DNA from: Mesorhizobium australicum WSM2073
GTDB lineage: Bacteria > Pseudomonadota > Alphaproteobacteria > Rhizobiales > Rhizobiaceae
Direction: 5' to 3'
DNA length: 64,000 nucleotides
Assembly: GCF_000230995.2 (NCBI RefSeq)
Contig: NC_019973.1
Coordinates: 5,718,001 to 5,782,000 of the forward strand
The notes beneath the pieces were generated by a model, which worked only from the letters and a program-made list of their open reading frames with translations, was not told the DNA's origin and searched no databases. Positions 37,301-47,028 of this stretch are shown here, in pieces; positions within the stretch are counted from its first letter, which is position 1; every line of letters begins with the position of its first letter. The translations under genes and the position numbers were made by a program.

Positions 37301-38293
37301 ATGCCGGATTATGACGTGCTTTGCATCGGCAATGCCATTGTCGACATCCTCGCCCAGTGCGACGAGGAATTCCTCGAGACCAACGGCATCATCAAGGGCG
37401 CGATGAACCTCATCGACACACAACGCGCCGAACTGCTCTACAGCCGCATGGGCCCGGCGATCGAGGCGTCCGGCGGCAGCGCCGGCAACACGGCGGCCGG
37501 CGTCGCCAGCTTCGGCGGCCGCGCCGCCTTCTTCGGCAAGGTCTCCAACGATGCGCTGGGCGAAATCTACGCCCACGACATCCATGCGCAGGGCGTCGCC
37601 TTCGACACCACGCCGCTCAAGGGAGAGCCGCCGACGGCGCGCTCGATGATCTTCGTCACGCCCGACGGCGAGCGCTCGATGAACACCTATCTCGGCGCCT
37701 GCGTCGAGCTTGGGCCGGAGGATGTCGAGGCCGACAAGGCGTCTGGCGCCAAGGTCACCTATTTCGAAGGCTATCTGTGGGACCCGCCGCGCGCCAAGGA
37801 AGCGATCCGCCAGACGGCGAAGCTGGCGCACGCAGCAGGCCGCGAAGTGTCGATGACGCTGTCGGATTCGTTCTGCGTCGACCGCTACCGCGACGAATTC
37901 CTCGAGCTGATGCGTTCGGGCACGGTCGACATCGTCTTTGCCAACAGCCACGAGATCAAATCGCTCTACCAGACATCCTCGTTCGACGAGGCGCTGGCGC
38001 AGATCCGCAAGGATTGCCGGATCGCCGCCGTGACCCGCTCGGAAAAAGGCTCCGTCATCGTGCACGGCGACGAAACCGTGGTGATCAAGGCGACCGCCAT
38101 CAAGGAACTGGTCGACACGACCGGCGCCGGCGACCTCTACGCCGCCGGCTTCCTGCATGGCTACACGCAAGGCCGCGACCTCAAGACCTGCGGTGATCTT
38201 GGCTCACTGGCGGCCGGATTGGTGATCCAGCAGATCGGCCCCAGGCCCCGGCAGAATCTGCGCCGCGAGGCTGAGCAGGCGGGATTGTTGTAG
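37301..38293 (+). CDS. Adenosine kinase (PfkB/ribokinase family)
   Basis: 330 aa. It begins MPDYDVLCIGNAIVDILAQC (GGCGGAG ribosome site). It carries GGSAGNTAAGVASFGG near residue 50 and the anion-hole/catalytic motif DTTGAGDLYAAGFLHG near 270. It phosphorylates adenosine, removing a product of S-adenosylhomocysteine breakdown and so relieving inhibition of methyltransferases. Codon use is visibly more GC3-rich than glyA/metK, like a core-chromosome gene, which suggests a recently duplicated chromosomal copy. Confidence 0.88.
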   Translation: MPDYDVLCIGNAIVDILAQCDEEFLETNGIIKGAMNLIDTQRAELLYSRMGPAIEASGGSAGNTAAGVASFGGRAAFFGKVSNDALGEIYAHDIHAQGVAFDTTPLKGEPPTARSMIFVTPDGERSMNTYLGACVELGPEDVEADKASGAKVTYFEGYLWDPPRAKEAIRQTAKLAHAAGREVSMTLSDSFCVDRYRDEFLELMRSGTVDIVFANSHEIKSLYQTSSFDEALAQIRKDCRIAAVTRSEKGSVIVHGDETVVIKATAIKELVDTTGAGDLYAAGFLHGYTQGRDLKTCGDLGSLAAGLVIQQIGPRPRQNLRREAEQAGLL

Positions 38294-38640
38294 GGGGCAT
38301 ATCGGCAAGGTGCTGCCCACCGAACTTGATGCAGGGCTGTTAAGATAAGCGCGTGTAATTCGAAATGTCGCGTGCCCGTCCGTGAAGGATGGCGGTTTTC
38401 TCCAAATTTCCGATTTTGACGGCGCAGAAACATTTACGCTCTTCGGGCTAATACTGTGGCCGATCATGGTGGCCGACAGGCCATTTGCCGAAGTCGCCAG
38501 CCAGGATCGTGCGGCTCGCAGATTTGCCGGAGCGGCCAGGCACGGCCTGCGCAAAACTGGAGAGGGCACAAGCGGCTCAGCCCTAGCGCGGCCTTGGACT
38601 TGGAAACCGTCGCAGATAAAGTTCACATAAACACAGCCTA
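38294..38640. other. Intergenic region upstream of the riboswitch fragment
   Basis: No supported gene. A frame at 38382-38630 has no domain. The 5' half of a cobalamin aptamer would be expected here, but its GGTG and GCGG-CCCGC-ACTGT elements are not recognisable. Confidence 0.4.
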
Positions 38641-38648
38641 CCCACTAA

Positions 38649-38720
38649 GGTCACTGGGGCGAACTCCCCGGGAAGAGGGGCAGAGGCTGTTATCCGCGAG
38701 CCAGGAGACCTGCCACGGTG
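38649..38720 (+). promoter_or_regulatory. Cobalamin riboswitch, 3' part (B12 box)
   Basis: GGTCACTGGGGCG and GGGAAGAGGGG are followed by the near-canonical B12 box AGCCAGGAGACCTGCCA (38699-38715). It lies about 100 bp before a metE remnant; cobalamin riboswitches commonly repress B12-independent metE when B12 is present. The upstream half is not recognisable. Confidence 0.72.
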
Positions 38721-38814
38721 AACACGGGCGGGGTGTCTGGTGGCCGCTGCAGCTCGGCTTTGATGCCGGCCTGCTAGCGCCTTCCTTTTCCCGCCCCAAC
38801 CATCGGGGTATGGA

Positions 38815-39540
38815 ATGAATGTCTCTCAGCAAGTTCCCATAGCAACGCTTGGCGTGCCGCGTATCGGTCGCCGGCGAGAACTGAAATTCGCGCTCGAAAG
38901 CTACTGGTCCAGAAAATCTTCTGCTGCCAACCTTCTGGCGACGGCGAAGGCGCTCCGTGCCGCCAGTTGGAGCAGCGAGACCGCGGCGTGTCGAAAATCC
39001 CGTCGAACGATTTCTCACTCTATGACCACGTGCTCGACACGGCAGCAATGGTCGGCGCCGTGCCAGCTCGTTACGGCTGGACAGGCGGCGAGGTGCCGCT
39101 CGACATCTACTTCGCGATGGCGCGCGGGACGCAAGGCGATACTGCGGGTTGCGGACACGCCAGTCACGGGCATGCCGTTAAGGGGCAATGCTAACCGCGA
39201 TGGAAATGACCAAATGGTTTGAAACAAACTATCACTACCTCGTGCCGGAGCTGGCGACGATCATACATTCGCCCTTTCGTCGACGAAACCCGTCGATCAC
39301 TTCTGGAGGCAAAAGAGCTCGGCATCCATACACGCCCGGTCATCCTTGGACCCGTGACCTTCCTGAAGCTGGCGAAGTCTCCCGACCAGGGTTTCAATCC
39401 CATGGCGCTCCTGCCGCGGCTGCTGCCCGTCTACGAGCAACTCCCGCAGAAGCTGGAACTCGCTGGGGCCAACTGGGTGCAGATTGATGAGCCGGCGCTT
39501 GTGCTCGATCTTAACCCGAACGAACGAGCTGCCTTCCAAG
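38815..39540 (+). pseudogene. metE: Cobalamin-independent methionine synthase, decayed 5' portion
   Basis: Pieces of the MetE N-terminal barrel appear in successive frames: [20 protein letters not shown], then [34 protein letters not shown], and HTRPVILGPVTFLKL...WVQIDEPALVLDL. At least three frameshifts are needed, and the whole C-terminal catalytic half (zinc site) is absent after about 39540. The gene cannot make active enzyme. Confidence 0.88.
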
Positions 39541-39971
39541 TCACCTGCCAGCAGCGGTCAACAGACACTTCACCGAGGGGCACGTTTTCGGATGCCGCCT
39601 GTGCGTCCGCACTATGAGATATCGCGGTGAGATCGACCATCGAGAGCATCGTGTCGATTGATTGCCTGGCATGTTGCTGACATCGACAACATAGCCACGG
39701 CCCCGAGCCGCAAGCTGCGACCCTTTACTCATCCCATGAGTTGAAACTTCGCTGCATCTGGCGTGGCGCTTGCTCCGCTTCCGCTGAGGTTCGCTGGAAC
39801 TGGATCTTCACGCGCCCCTCGCGGTGGAGTGTTGCTTCGACACCAAGGCAGCCTCGACATACCCATCGGTCCAGAAATCTCAGCTGTGCTCTCCGAACCC
39901 CACCTTTCCGTTGTGCGGCTACCAGAGGAGAGGCGCAAGTGGGATCAAAACCAAGGTGTAAGGAGCATCTG
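39541..39971. other. Intergenic region before tdh
   Basis: Short frames only. The frame open from 39741 into tdh is an upstream extension without conservation. No promoter recognised. Confidence 0.4.
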
Positions 39972-41006
39972 ATGTCGAACATGATGAAAGCGCTGGTGAA
40001 GGCCAAGGCCGAACCAGGCATCTGGATGGAAGAGGTGCCGGTGCCGGAAATCGGCCCTAACGACGTGCTGATCAAGATCAAGAAGACGGCGATCTGCGGC
40101 ACCGACGTGCACATCTACAATTGGGACCAGTGGGCGCAGAAGACGGTGCCGGTGCCGATGGTGACGGGCCATGAATTCGTCGGCACCGTTGCCGATTTCG
40201 GCGCAGCGGTCACCGAATACAAGGTCGGCCAGCGCGTGTCGGGCGAGGGCCACATCGTCTGCGGTCATTGCCGCAACTGTCGCGCCGGGCGAGGGCATCT
40301 GTGCCGCAACACGCTCGGCGTCGGCGTCAACCGTCCGGGCGCCTTCGGTGAGTATCTGGCTATCCCGCAGCACAATGTCGTGCCGATCCCCGATGATGTG
40401 CCGGACGAGATCGCCGCCATCTTCGATCCGTTGGGCAATGCCGTGCACACGGCACTCTCCTTCGATCTGGTCGGCGAGGACGTGCTGGTCACCGGCGCCG
40501 GGCCGATCGGCATCATGGGCGCGCTCGTCGCCCAATGCGTCGGCGCGCGAAAAGTGGTGATCACCGACATCAACCCGGTGCGGCTGGCGCTGGCAAAAAA
40601 ACTCGGCGTGCAGCACGTCGTCGACGCGTCCAAGGAAAAGCTGCGCGACGTCATGCCGGTGCTCGGTATGACCGAAGGTTTCGATGTCGGCCTTGAAATG
40701 TCGGGTGCCGCGCCCGCCTTCCGCGATATGATCGACACCATGAACAATGGCGGCAAGATCGCCATTTTGGGCATTGCACCGACCGGTTTCGAGATCGACT
40801 GGAACAAGGTGATCTTCAAGATGCTGCATCTCAAGGGCATCTATGGCCGTGAGATGTTCGAGACCTGGTACAAGATGATCGCGCTGGTGCAGGGGCCGCT
40901 GGATGTTTCCGGGCTTATCACGCACCGCATCGGCATCGACGATTTCCAAGCCGGCTTCGATGCGATGAGGAGCGGTAGTTCGGGCAAGGTGGTGATGGAC
41001 TGGTGA
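39972..41006 (+). CDS. tdh: L-threonine 3-dehydrogenase
   Basis: 344 aa zinc-dependent medium-chain dehydrogenase. The catalytic-zinc motif [15 protein letters not shown] and GHEFVG are near the N-terminus. Structural-zinc cysteines ([15 protein letters not shown]) are near residue 97, and the NAD site is [14 protein letters not shown] near 176. It oxidises threonine to 2-amino-3-ketobutyrate. AGGAG lies 6 nt before ATG 39972. GC-rich, chromosome-like codon use resembles the adenosine kinase gene rather than neighbours. Confidence 0.95.
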   Translation: MSNMMKALVKAKAEPGIWMEEVPVPEIGPNDVLIKIKKTAICGTDVHIYNWDQWAQKTVPVPMVTGHEFVGTVADFGAAVTEYKVGQRVSGEGHIVCGHCRNCRAGRGHLCRNTLGVGVNRPGAFGEYLAIPQHNVVPIPDDVPDEIAAIFDPLGNAVHTALSFDLVGEDVLVTGAGPIGIMGALVAQCVGARKVVITDINPVRLALAKKLGVQHVVDASKEKLRDVMPVLGMTEGFDVGLEMSGAAPAFRDMIDTMNNGGKIAILGIAPTGFEIDWNKVIFKMLHLKGIYGREMFETWYKMIALVQGPLDVSGLITHRIGIDDFQAGFDAMRSGSSGKVVMDW

Positions 41007-41224
41007 GGCGATTGGCCGGCCTAATGCTGACGGACAGCGCCCTGGCCTGCCGAAGATCTCCAAGGGCGGGAGCATGCAAAACCATGGCTTCATGCCATCA
41101 ACGAGCGACGCTCAATCGCGCCGCGACGTATCACGGCCCAATCGGACGGCCGCGCCTGTGGCAATTCGCCAGATGGGTCAAGGAACGCTCACTGGCTCCG
41201 ACGCGATCGCTTGTTTCGCGATGC

Positions 41225-41831
41225 CTAGGATCGAGGTCGAGGTGTAGTGGGCGTCTCAGTTGGCAAGAGGGGATATGTGATCTCCGGTCGCTTTCCGGTC
41301 ACCGAATGAAGGTAGGCAACGATCCGATCGATTTCGATTTGCGCTAGCTCTTGGCCAAACTGGGTAGTGCCCATGATGGCGACCGCCTCGCTCAGGTCCC
41401 AGACCTTGCCCGAATGAAAGTATAGCGCGGTGATTGCTACGTTGCGCAGCGATGGCACGCGGAAAACATAGGATCCTCTGGCACATTGGTGACGGCAAAT
41501 CGTCCCTTGTCGTTCTCCGGCAGGATGTCGGCGCCGGGCTTCTCTACGAGGCCGAATGGATATAGCCTTCCCCGCCAATATTGACACCGGAATGGCAGGA
41601 GGAGCAGCCCTTTTCCATAAAAGGGCCAGACCGTGTTTCGCTGGGATCAATGGCGGTGTCATCGCCATTGAGGTAGGCCTCGAATGGGTCCGGCGCGACC
41701 AGTGTCGCCTCGTAGGATGGCAAGGGCTTGAAGATGGCAGTGCCGTGTCCCTGAGGTCTGGCGGAGGGACTGCTCAGCAAAGCTGTGGCCGCCACAAGCG
41801 CAACAGCCACCGCGGGCAATAGAATTTTCAT
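41225..41831 (-). pseudogene. Di-heme cytochrome c peroxidase, internally deleted and frameshifted
   Basis: From ATG 41831 a signal peptide (MKILLPAVAVALVAATALLS) is followed by KPLPSYEATLVAPDPFEAYLNG and the second haem site GCSSCHSG. The frame then shifts near 41540 and ends with VPSLRNVA...DLSEAVAIMGTTQ and LHSVTGKRPEITYPLLP. The first haem domain of CcpA/MauG-type peroxidases is absent, so the remnant is about half length and not functional. Confidence 0.8.
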
Positions 41832-42344
41832 AGATTTCCTTACGAATCTCCACATGCGGCATGCGAACGCCCTGCGCGAGATCCGTTGATCAAGGGAATG
41901 GCGCCTGTCGACCAAGATGATCGAGCGGCGGAAACAGTGATTGATGTATCGCCCGACGGCCCCCGATATCAACAGTGGCGGGCGCGCAATCGCTATTTGT
42001 TCGCTGAGGGCTTGGTCGGTTCTGTTGCCTGTCGCCCCCACGCTGGCGCAACGCCGACCTGCTTCGTACGCGCAAGGTCTTCCAGGTGCACGGCTCATGG
42101 TGCTTACAATTTTTCTGCGTCGTCCTCTCGCAACTCAAACCGACAAGATCGCGACTGAACGGCGGATACCGGGCGCTTATGAACGGCGATTTCCGAGGAG
42201 ATCAGCGTCGCGACAGCTTGTAACTGGCGCTATAGACCTCGATGTTGGACGAGCACCGAACAATCCTGTCGCGAGATTTGTTGCGTTCATCGGAAATCAT
42301 CACTAGAAGGCCACGCTCCGTAGACCAATCCACTGGAGAGTTTC
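41832..42344. other. Intergenic region upstream of mucR-like gene
   Basis: About 510 bp with shadow frames only. It probably contains the divergent promoters for the peroxidase remnant and the mucR-like gene, but I cannot pick a convincing -35/-10 pair. Confidence 0.35.
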
Positions 42345-42812
42345 ATGCCAGAAGAAGACTTCGAAAACGCCAACAACCTCATCGACCTTACCGCGGATGT
42401 TGTCTCAGCCTATGTTTCCAACAATCCCGTCCCGGTGGGGGAGCTGCCTGCCCTGATCGGCCAATTGCACGAAGCTTTGAAACGCACGGCGGCCGGTCGC
42501 GTCTCCGCACAAGAGCCGACGGCGTTTACGCCGGCCGTCCCGATCAGAAAATCGGTGACGCCGGACTACATTATCTCCCTTGAGGACGGCAAGAAATTCA
42601 AATCGCTAAAGCGCCATCTGTCGACCCATTACGGGCTGACACCCGATGAATATCGCGCCAAATGGGGTCTGCCGGCGGACTATCCCATGGTCGCGCCGAA
42701 CTATGCGGCTGCGCGCTCTGCCCTGGCCAAGACGATGGGACTCGGCCGCAAACCGAAAGAGCCTGAAGTCTCGGCGCCCGAGAAGCGGTCTAGAAAGAAG
42801 GTACCAGCGTGA
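42345..42812 (+). CDS. Ros/MucR-family transcriptional regulator
   Basis: 155 aa. It has an N-terminal helical region (IDLTADVVSAYVSNNPVPVGELPALI) and the Ros/MucR DNA-binding region: TPDYIISLEDGKKFKSLKRH, then LTPDEYRAKWGLPADYPMVAPNYAA. The first zinc-finger cysteine (normally IICLED) is Ser here and the second is also absent, as in zinc-free Ros homologues described from M. loti. It would control exopolysaccharide, motility or symbiosis genes. A terminator follows. Confidence 0.9.
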   Translation: MPEEDFENANNLIDLTADVVSAYVSNNPVPVGELPALIGQLHEALKRTAAGRVSAQEPTAFTPAVPIRKSVTPDYIISLEDGKKFKSLKRHLSTHYGLTPDEYRAKWGLPADYPMVAPNYAAARSALAKTMGLGRKPKEPEVSAPEKRSRKKVPA

Positions 42813-42873
42813 CTTCCTCAATCCAGACCCGTTGAGGGGCTGGCAGCTCGGGCATGATGCGAGCGAAAACATA

Positions 42874-42903
42874 GAAAGGCGGGATCAAATCCCGCCTTTT
42901 CCT
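42874..42903 (+). terminator. Rho-independent terminator after mucR-like gene
   Basis: AAAGGCGGGAT-CAA-ATCCCGCCTTTT forms a perfect stem with a 3-nt loop and a short T-run, about 60 bp past the stop. Confidence 0.85.
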
Positions 42904-43010
42904 TGCAGGGCGTGATTACATGCGCGAAGCGGAATGGAATTGACATAGCGCAGGGACACAGGAGACCGCGGCGGTAAAAGGACCAACTTTTCAGCTTGGG
43001 ACGGAAACTG

Positions 43011-44366
43011 TTGCAGACCTCTATCCTGAAAGAATATCGCGAGGCTCTCCTGCCTTGGTACACCATCTATCCGACTGTGCCGGAGTTCACCGCCACCGTC
43101 AGGCCCGAAAGCTATCAGGAATGGCTAAGAGGTCTGCCGGCTGACGATCCGGTGTCTCTCTATCTCCACATTCCGTTCTGCCGATCGATTTGCTGGTATT
43201 GCGGCTTCCCGACCACGATTGCCCGCAATCAGGGTCCGATCCTCGATTATCTGGCCGTTCTGCGTGACGAGATCCGTTTGGTCTGGGAGCAAGTGCAGCA
43301 GGGGCTCGTCGTGAACGACGTGCATTTCGGCGGTGGAACCCCGACCCTGATCGGAGCAGCGGAGTTCTTGGCCATGATCCAACTCCTGCGCCGCCGCTTC
43401 GCGTTCAGGGAGTCCGCGACAATCGCCGTCGAAATTGACCCGCGCACCTTCACGGCCGAGATTGCCGAAGCAATGGGAGCAGCCAATGTGAGCCGCGCGA
43501 GTCTCGGAGTGCAGAGCTTTGATCCGATTGTTCAAAAAGCGATAAACCGCGTCCAGAGCGAGGCGCAGACGGCCGCTGCCGTCGAAGAGCTGCGCCGGCA
43601 TGGGGTAAGCGGCATCAACGTCGATCTCATTTTCGGTCTTCCGAATCAGACGGTAGAGTCCTGCGTCCAGACTGCGGCGGCAACTGTCGCCATGCGCCCC
43701 AACCGGCTTGCGGTGTTCGGCTACGCGCACATTCCATCGGTGATAAAGAATCAGCGCCTGATCGAGACGACTGCGCTGCCGGACAGCGTCGCCCGCGCCG
43801 AACAGGCTGCGGCCGTGGCCGAGACGCTGGTCGCCGCCGGCTACCAAGAGATCGGCCTCGACCATTTCGCCTTGCCGGACGACGAACTTACGCTGGCGCA
43901 GACCAGTGGTCGGCTACGGCGTAACTCGCTGGGTTACTCGGCCGACACCTGCAAAACCCTGATCGGTTTCGGCGCGTCGGCTATCGGGCGGGTCGGCGAG
44001 GGTTACGTCCAGAACGAGGTAACACGTGAGTCCTACAGTCGGCACATAGCAGCTGGCCGTTTGGCGACGTCAAAAGGCTACCGGCTCACAGACGATGACC
44101 GCGTGCGAGCCGTGATCATAGAGCGGCTGATGTGCGATTTGCAGGCCGATGTGCCGGCAATTTGTGCGGCCTGTGGATTCGATCCAACTCGCCTTCTCGA
44201 TTCGGCTGCCGAACGCTTGGCGAAGCTGGCTGAGGATGGGATAGTGGACATTGAAAACGGTTTCATCCGGGTGCGGCAGGAGCATCGTTTCGTAGTTCGC
44301 GCTGTTGCTGCCGCATTCGATGCTTTTCTCGACCGGGTTGTCCCACAGCACAGCCAATCAGCGTGA
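43011..44366 (+). CDS. hemN: Oxygen-independent coproporphyrinogen III oxidase
   Basis: About 451 aa radical-SAM enzyme decarboxylating coproporphyrinogen III to protoporphyrinogen IX under low oxygen, needed for haem in bacteroids. The cluster motif HIPFCRSICWYCGFP (Cx3Cx2C), GGGTPT and the HemN-type N-terminus EYREALLPWYTIYPTVPEF are present. I prefer TTG 43011 (about 7 nt after GGGACGG), giving the usual MQTSIL start; TTG 42996 is an alternative. No FNR/anaerobox is seen upstream. Confidence 0.93.
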   Translation: MQTSILKEYREALLPWYTIYPTVPEFTATVRPESYQEWLRGLPADDPVSLYLHIPFCRSICWYCGFPTTIARNQGPILDYLAVLRDEIRLVWEQVQQGLVVNDVHFGGGTPTLIGAAEFLAMIQLLRRRFAFRESATIAVEIDPRTFTAEIAEAMGAANVSRASLGVQSFDPIVQKAINRVQSEAQTAAAVEELRRHGVSGINVDLIFGLPNQTVESCVQTAAATVAMRPNRLAVFGYAHIPSVIKNQRLIETTALPDSVARAEQAAAVAETLVAAGYQEIGLDHFALPDDELTLAQTSGRLRRNSLGYSADTCKTLIGFGASAIGRVGEGYVQNEVTRESYSRHIAAGRLATSKGYRLTDDDRVRAVIIERLMCDLQADVPAICAACGFDPTRLLDSAAERLAKLAEDGIVDIENGFIRVRQEHRFVVRAVAAAFDAFLDRVVPQHSQSA

Positions 44367-44701
44367 GGTGCCAAAGCGACAAGCTCGTGCCGAACGGCAA
44401 GCTCCTAAAACCGCCGCAGGCCCCGGTCACGGCGCCCCCTGCGCGGATTGAAGTGTTTGACGGTCCCGAATGGACGAGCGTGTCGCCGATAACGCGACAC
44501 AGTCATCGATGGTGACTTGTTTTGCGAGATGCCCGGCCGATCGACGTCTTGTGCTTATGAATACTACTTTCGCAGGCAAGAGCGAAAACGACAAGATCGT
44601 CGGCGCGATGATCTCGTGGACGCGCGGCACGGTCGTGTCTTCTCATCAGTGATGAGGATCAACAGTTTTGGAGTTATGGGCAGAAACTACCCTAGCCTTA
44701 G
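44367..44701. other. Intergenic region
   Basis: About 330 bp between hemN and the prephenate dehydratase remnant. Short frames only; nothing supported. Confidence 0.4.
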
Positions 44702-45480
44702 CTAATGGCAACGTGGGCAGGACCCGAGAATTCTAAAGCCATCAATATCCGCCAACGCAGCCAGCGCCGGGTGCGTCAAAACATGGCCAGCGACATCGAT
44801 GACATATTGATGGGTGTCCAGCCGCTCGCATGTCGGACGCTCATAACTGAGATTTTGCTCTGAAACGCGGAGGTGAAGTGTCGTCCGGTCAAATCCTGTC
44901 GGCTCAGTGGCCCTGCCCCCGAGCACCCACCACCGCTTAACGTTATGCAGCCCTTCTTCAATTCCTGTTCGCAATATCTGCAGATTGTACAGCTTGGCAC
45001 CAAGCGCAGGACCAAATGCCGCTATCGAGGGCGAGGCTTAGCGACTAAAGATGTCGCTCCCTTACGGCTCTCTCGCTCGACATTGGGCATGTTCTCGTCG
45101 AGCCACCCGGCCACCTCCTGCAAGGCTACGGCGTGGCCAAGCACCTTAGTGATCATCGAGAAACTCGCATCCTTGCTGGCCATCAGGCTATAGCTCAAGA
45201 CCTTCGGGTACTCGGCGATGACCCTGGGAGACCTCAAGCGCAGGACTTGGTCGAGGTAGAGAGTGGTTCCGACCAGAGAGGTCGTAGCTGGAACGCATGC
45301 AACGTCGACGCAGCCATTCTCATATGCTTCGAACAATCCGTCGTTGAACGGAACGAGTTCAACTTGGTCGCCAAAGAGGTCCAGCGAGGCTTGATGGGTC
45401 CAGGTCCCCTCAGGGCCAATGTACCCTACCCGCTTGATCGTGGAGATGTCGACCGCTGGAGGTGGCTGAATTGCTGGTTC
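44702..45480 (-). pseudogene. Prephenate dehydratase remnant
   Basis: The minus strand encodes VGYIGPEGTWTHQASLDLFG, NGCVDVACVPATTSLVGT and ALQEVAGWLDENMPN, matching the substrate-binding core of PheA-type prephenate dehydratase. A frameshift near 45020 follows. The ACT domain (TTLHLRVSEQN...HPALAALADIDGFRILGSCP) then appears in another frame. No start codon precedes the first part. The phenylalanine-synthesis function would be lost. Confidence 0.75.
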
Positions 45481-45838
45481 ATTTCCTCGGCACGCTCGAT
45501 CGATAATGCGTCAGAGCACGGGGCTCGTGAACGAAAATATAGCATTGATCCGCGTGAAGCGAGCGGACCCACAAGAAGCTCGCAGCTTGATCTCATTTGT
45601 CCAGATTCGTTCTGATGCGCGCGGTCGCCGTCGGCATCTGCTACGTGAGAATCTACAGCAGAAAAAATAAGAGGCCGGGACCCGCCCCTCTTCACTTGCA
45701 AACATCTTGTTTCAGTAGAACTTAGCAGCTTCCTGCAAACCGCAGCCCGGTCAGCGGGAGATCCGTGTTCTTGCCCGCTCCTATGGCGCGGTCAGTGGCA
45801 CTTCTGCCCGGCTCTTGCCGGGCAGAGGCAGAAAAAGA

Positions 45839-46051
45839 TCAGCCAGCTTTGCTGAGACTGCCTGCGGAGGACTTGCCGGTACGGCGGTCCTGTTCGACCT
45901 CGTAGTTGATCTTCTGGCCCTCATTAAGGGTCGAAAGGCCCGCTCGTTCGACAGCGGAAATGTGAACGAAAACGTCCTGACCTCCGTTGTCAGGCTGGAT
46001 AAAACCGAATCCCTTGGTGCTGTTGAACCACTTCACCGTTCCAGTCGCCAT
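45839..46051 (-). CDS. cspA: CspA-family cold shock protein
   Basis: 70 aa single cold-shock domain RNA chaperone. RNP1 KGFGFIQPD and RNP2 VFVHISAVE are both intact, and it starts [14 protein letters not shown]. Stand-alone gene. Confidence 0.95.
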   Translation of the reverse strand: MATGTVKWFNSTKGFGFIQPDNGGQDVFVHISAVERAGLSTLNEGQKINYEVEQDRRTGKSSAGSLSKAG

Positions 46052-46416
46052 AGTCGTATTCCTTTGTAACCATTCAATGTAGGCAGGCCATAGGCCAGGT
46101 CCGCTTCATATCTGAGATTTTAGGGGCAGCAAAAGCGAAAACAGCAAAAGCCCCGGTCAAATCGCAAATCGGCTCGCAAGCTCCATCATGACCGCCCCTC
46201 GCGGAAGCGTCTCCCGCGCTGGCGTTCCGAGTGGCAAATACATGTCCTGCAACGCTCCGGTAAATTCCAGACCGCGTCTATCGCTGTTTGGAGTCGTGTT
46301 AGGGGACCAGCGATCGGCCGATGTGAGCAGGCGTACGCGGACGACCAGCAACTACAGGCGCGCGCTAACGCCATGATATTCGACATCTCCGAAGGGTAGC
46401 TCACCTAGCCACCTTT
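46052..46416. other. Intergenic region upstream of the gibberellin operon
   Basis: No confident gene. A minus-strand frame (46351-46157) ends in TPARETLPRGAVMMELASRF and looks protein-like, perhaps a 3' remnant of an unidentified gene. Confidence 0.35.
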
Positions 46417-46463
46417 TTAAGCGGTGAGGGCTTCCCATTCGGGCGGTGTAAGATGTCCGACAA

Positions 46464-46479
46464 TGTCGGATACGTAACA
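46464..46479 (+). promoter_or_regulatory. NifA upstream activator sequence (gibberellin operon)
   Basis: TGTCGGATACGTAACA fits TGT-N10-ACA, about 80 bp upstream of the predicted transcription start. Confidence 0.75.
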
Positions 46480-46524
46480 TAGCTGAGTCCGACAATCACA
46501 TCGCCGAAACGGGGTTTTCTCATT

Positions 46525-46540
46525 TGGCACGGTTCGTGCG
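46525..46540 (+). promoter_or_regulatory. Sigma-54 promoter of gibberellin operon
   Basis: TGGCACGGTTCGTGCG, with GG and GC 10 nt apart. It matches the -24 consensus fully; the -12 TTGC is changed to GTGC. Downstream of a NifA site and oriented toward cyp114, consistent with expression in bacteroids. Confidence 0.75.
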
Positions 46541-46654
46541 CGGTCATCGCGAACACGTCACGGGCCGAGGAGAGTCATCCAATGATCCCAAAAAAATACC
46601 GCCTCACGTTTCCCAGATTAGCTCAAAGATGACGCTCGTGTCAGGCCTCGAAAC

Positions 46655-47023
46655 ATGTTGATGGCTCATCTGGCTCGGGGCTACCCACCGCCCCACTATC
46701 TCCCACTAAAGGGACGAGCACGCAGCACCCTCAACATAAGGGACAACTCACTTTGCCTCAAAACTTGCCCATCGGCCGGTCACGACAAGAGACGCCGTCA
46801 GCAAACCTTCAGTCTGGCTCTTTTTGCGACCGCGCTGGCCTTCGTGAGCACCGCTCCGGTTCTGGCGGCTACCGATGACATCAAGGCGACGGCCAATCAC
46901 GTCGCCGGCGAGTTTGACCGCGCGGTGGCCGAGATCGGTGGCTCGCACGACGCCTTCACCTCCTATGACTATAGTGCCTACTACCCTGGCGCGCGCCGGT
47001 CAGATCAGCCAGCCAAGAGGTAA
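46655..47023 (+). CDS. Small putative exported protein in the gibberellin operon leader
   Basis: 122-codon frame whose middle resembles a signal peptide ([28 protein letters not shown]). It is followed by a short hydrophilic tail ending 5 bp before cyp114. The first part overlaps the repeat, where a different frame (starting TTG 46753) is better conserved with copy B, so a frameshift or fusion is likely. Function unknown; it occupies the position normally held by cyp112. Confidence 0.35.
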   Translation: MLMAHLARGYPPPHYLPLKGRARSTLNIRDNSLCLKTCPSAGHDKRRRQQTFSLALFATALAFVSTAPVLAATDDIKATANHVAGEFDRAVAEIGGSHDAFTSYDYSAYYPGARRSDQPAKR

Positions 47024-47028
47024 CCAAG

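Larger units (their letters stand above)
46417..46825 (+). repeat. Long direct repeat, copy A (promoter region of gibberellin operon)
   Basis: Imperfect direct repeat of 59465-59866. Shared blocks include CTTCCCATTCGG, GTCCGACAATGTCGGATA, the NifA and sigma-54 sites, CAAAGATGACGCTCG, GATGGCTCATCTGGCTCGGG and GGACGAGCACGCAGCACCCT. The copies bracket the gibberellin operon. Confidence 0.85.

Noticed and set aside
37321..38196. 291-codon Arg-rich plus-strand frame
   Set aside because: Shadow of the adenosine kinase gene in another frame.
45809..45828. Hairpin downstream of cspA as a terminator
   Set aside because: The stem is good but no T-run follows in the direction of cspA transcription.
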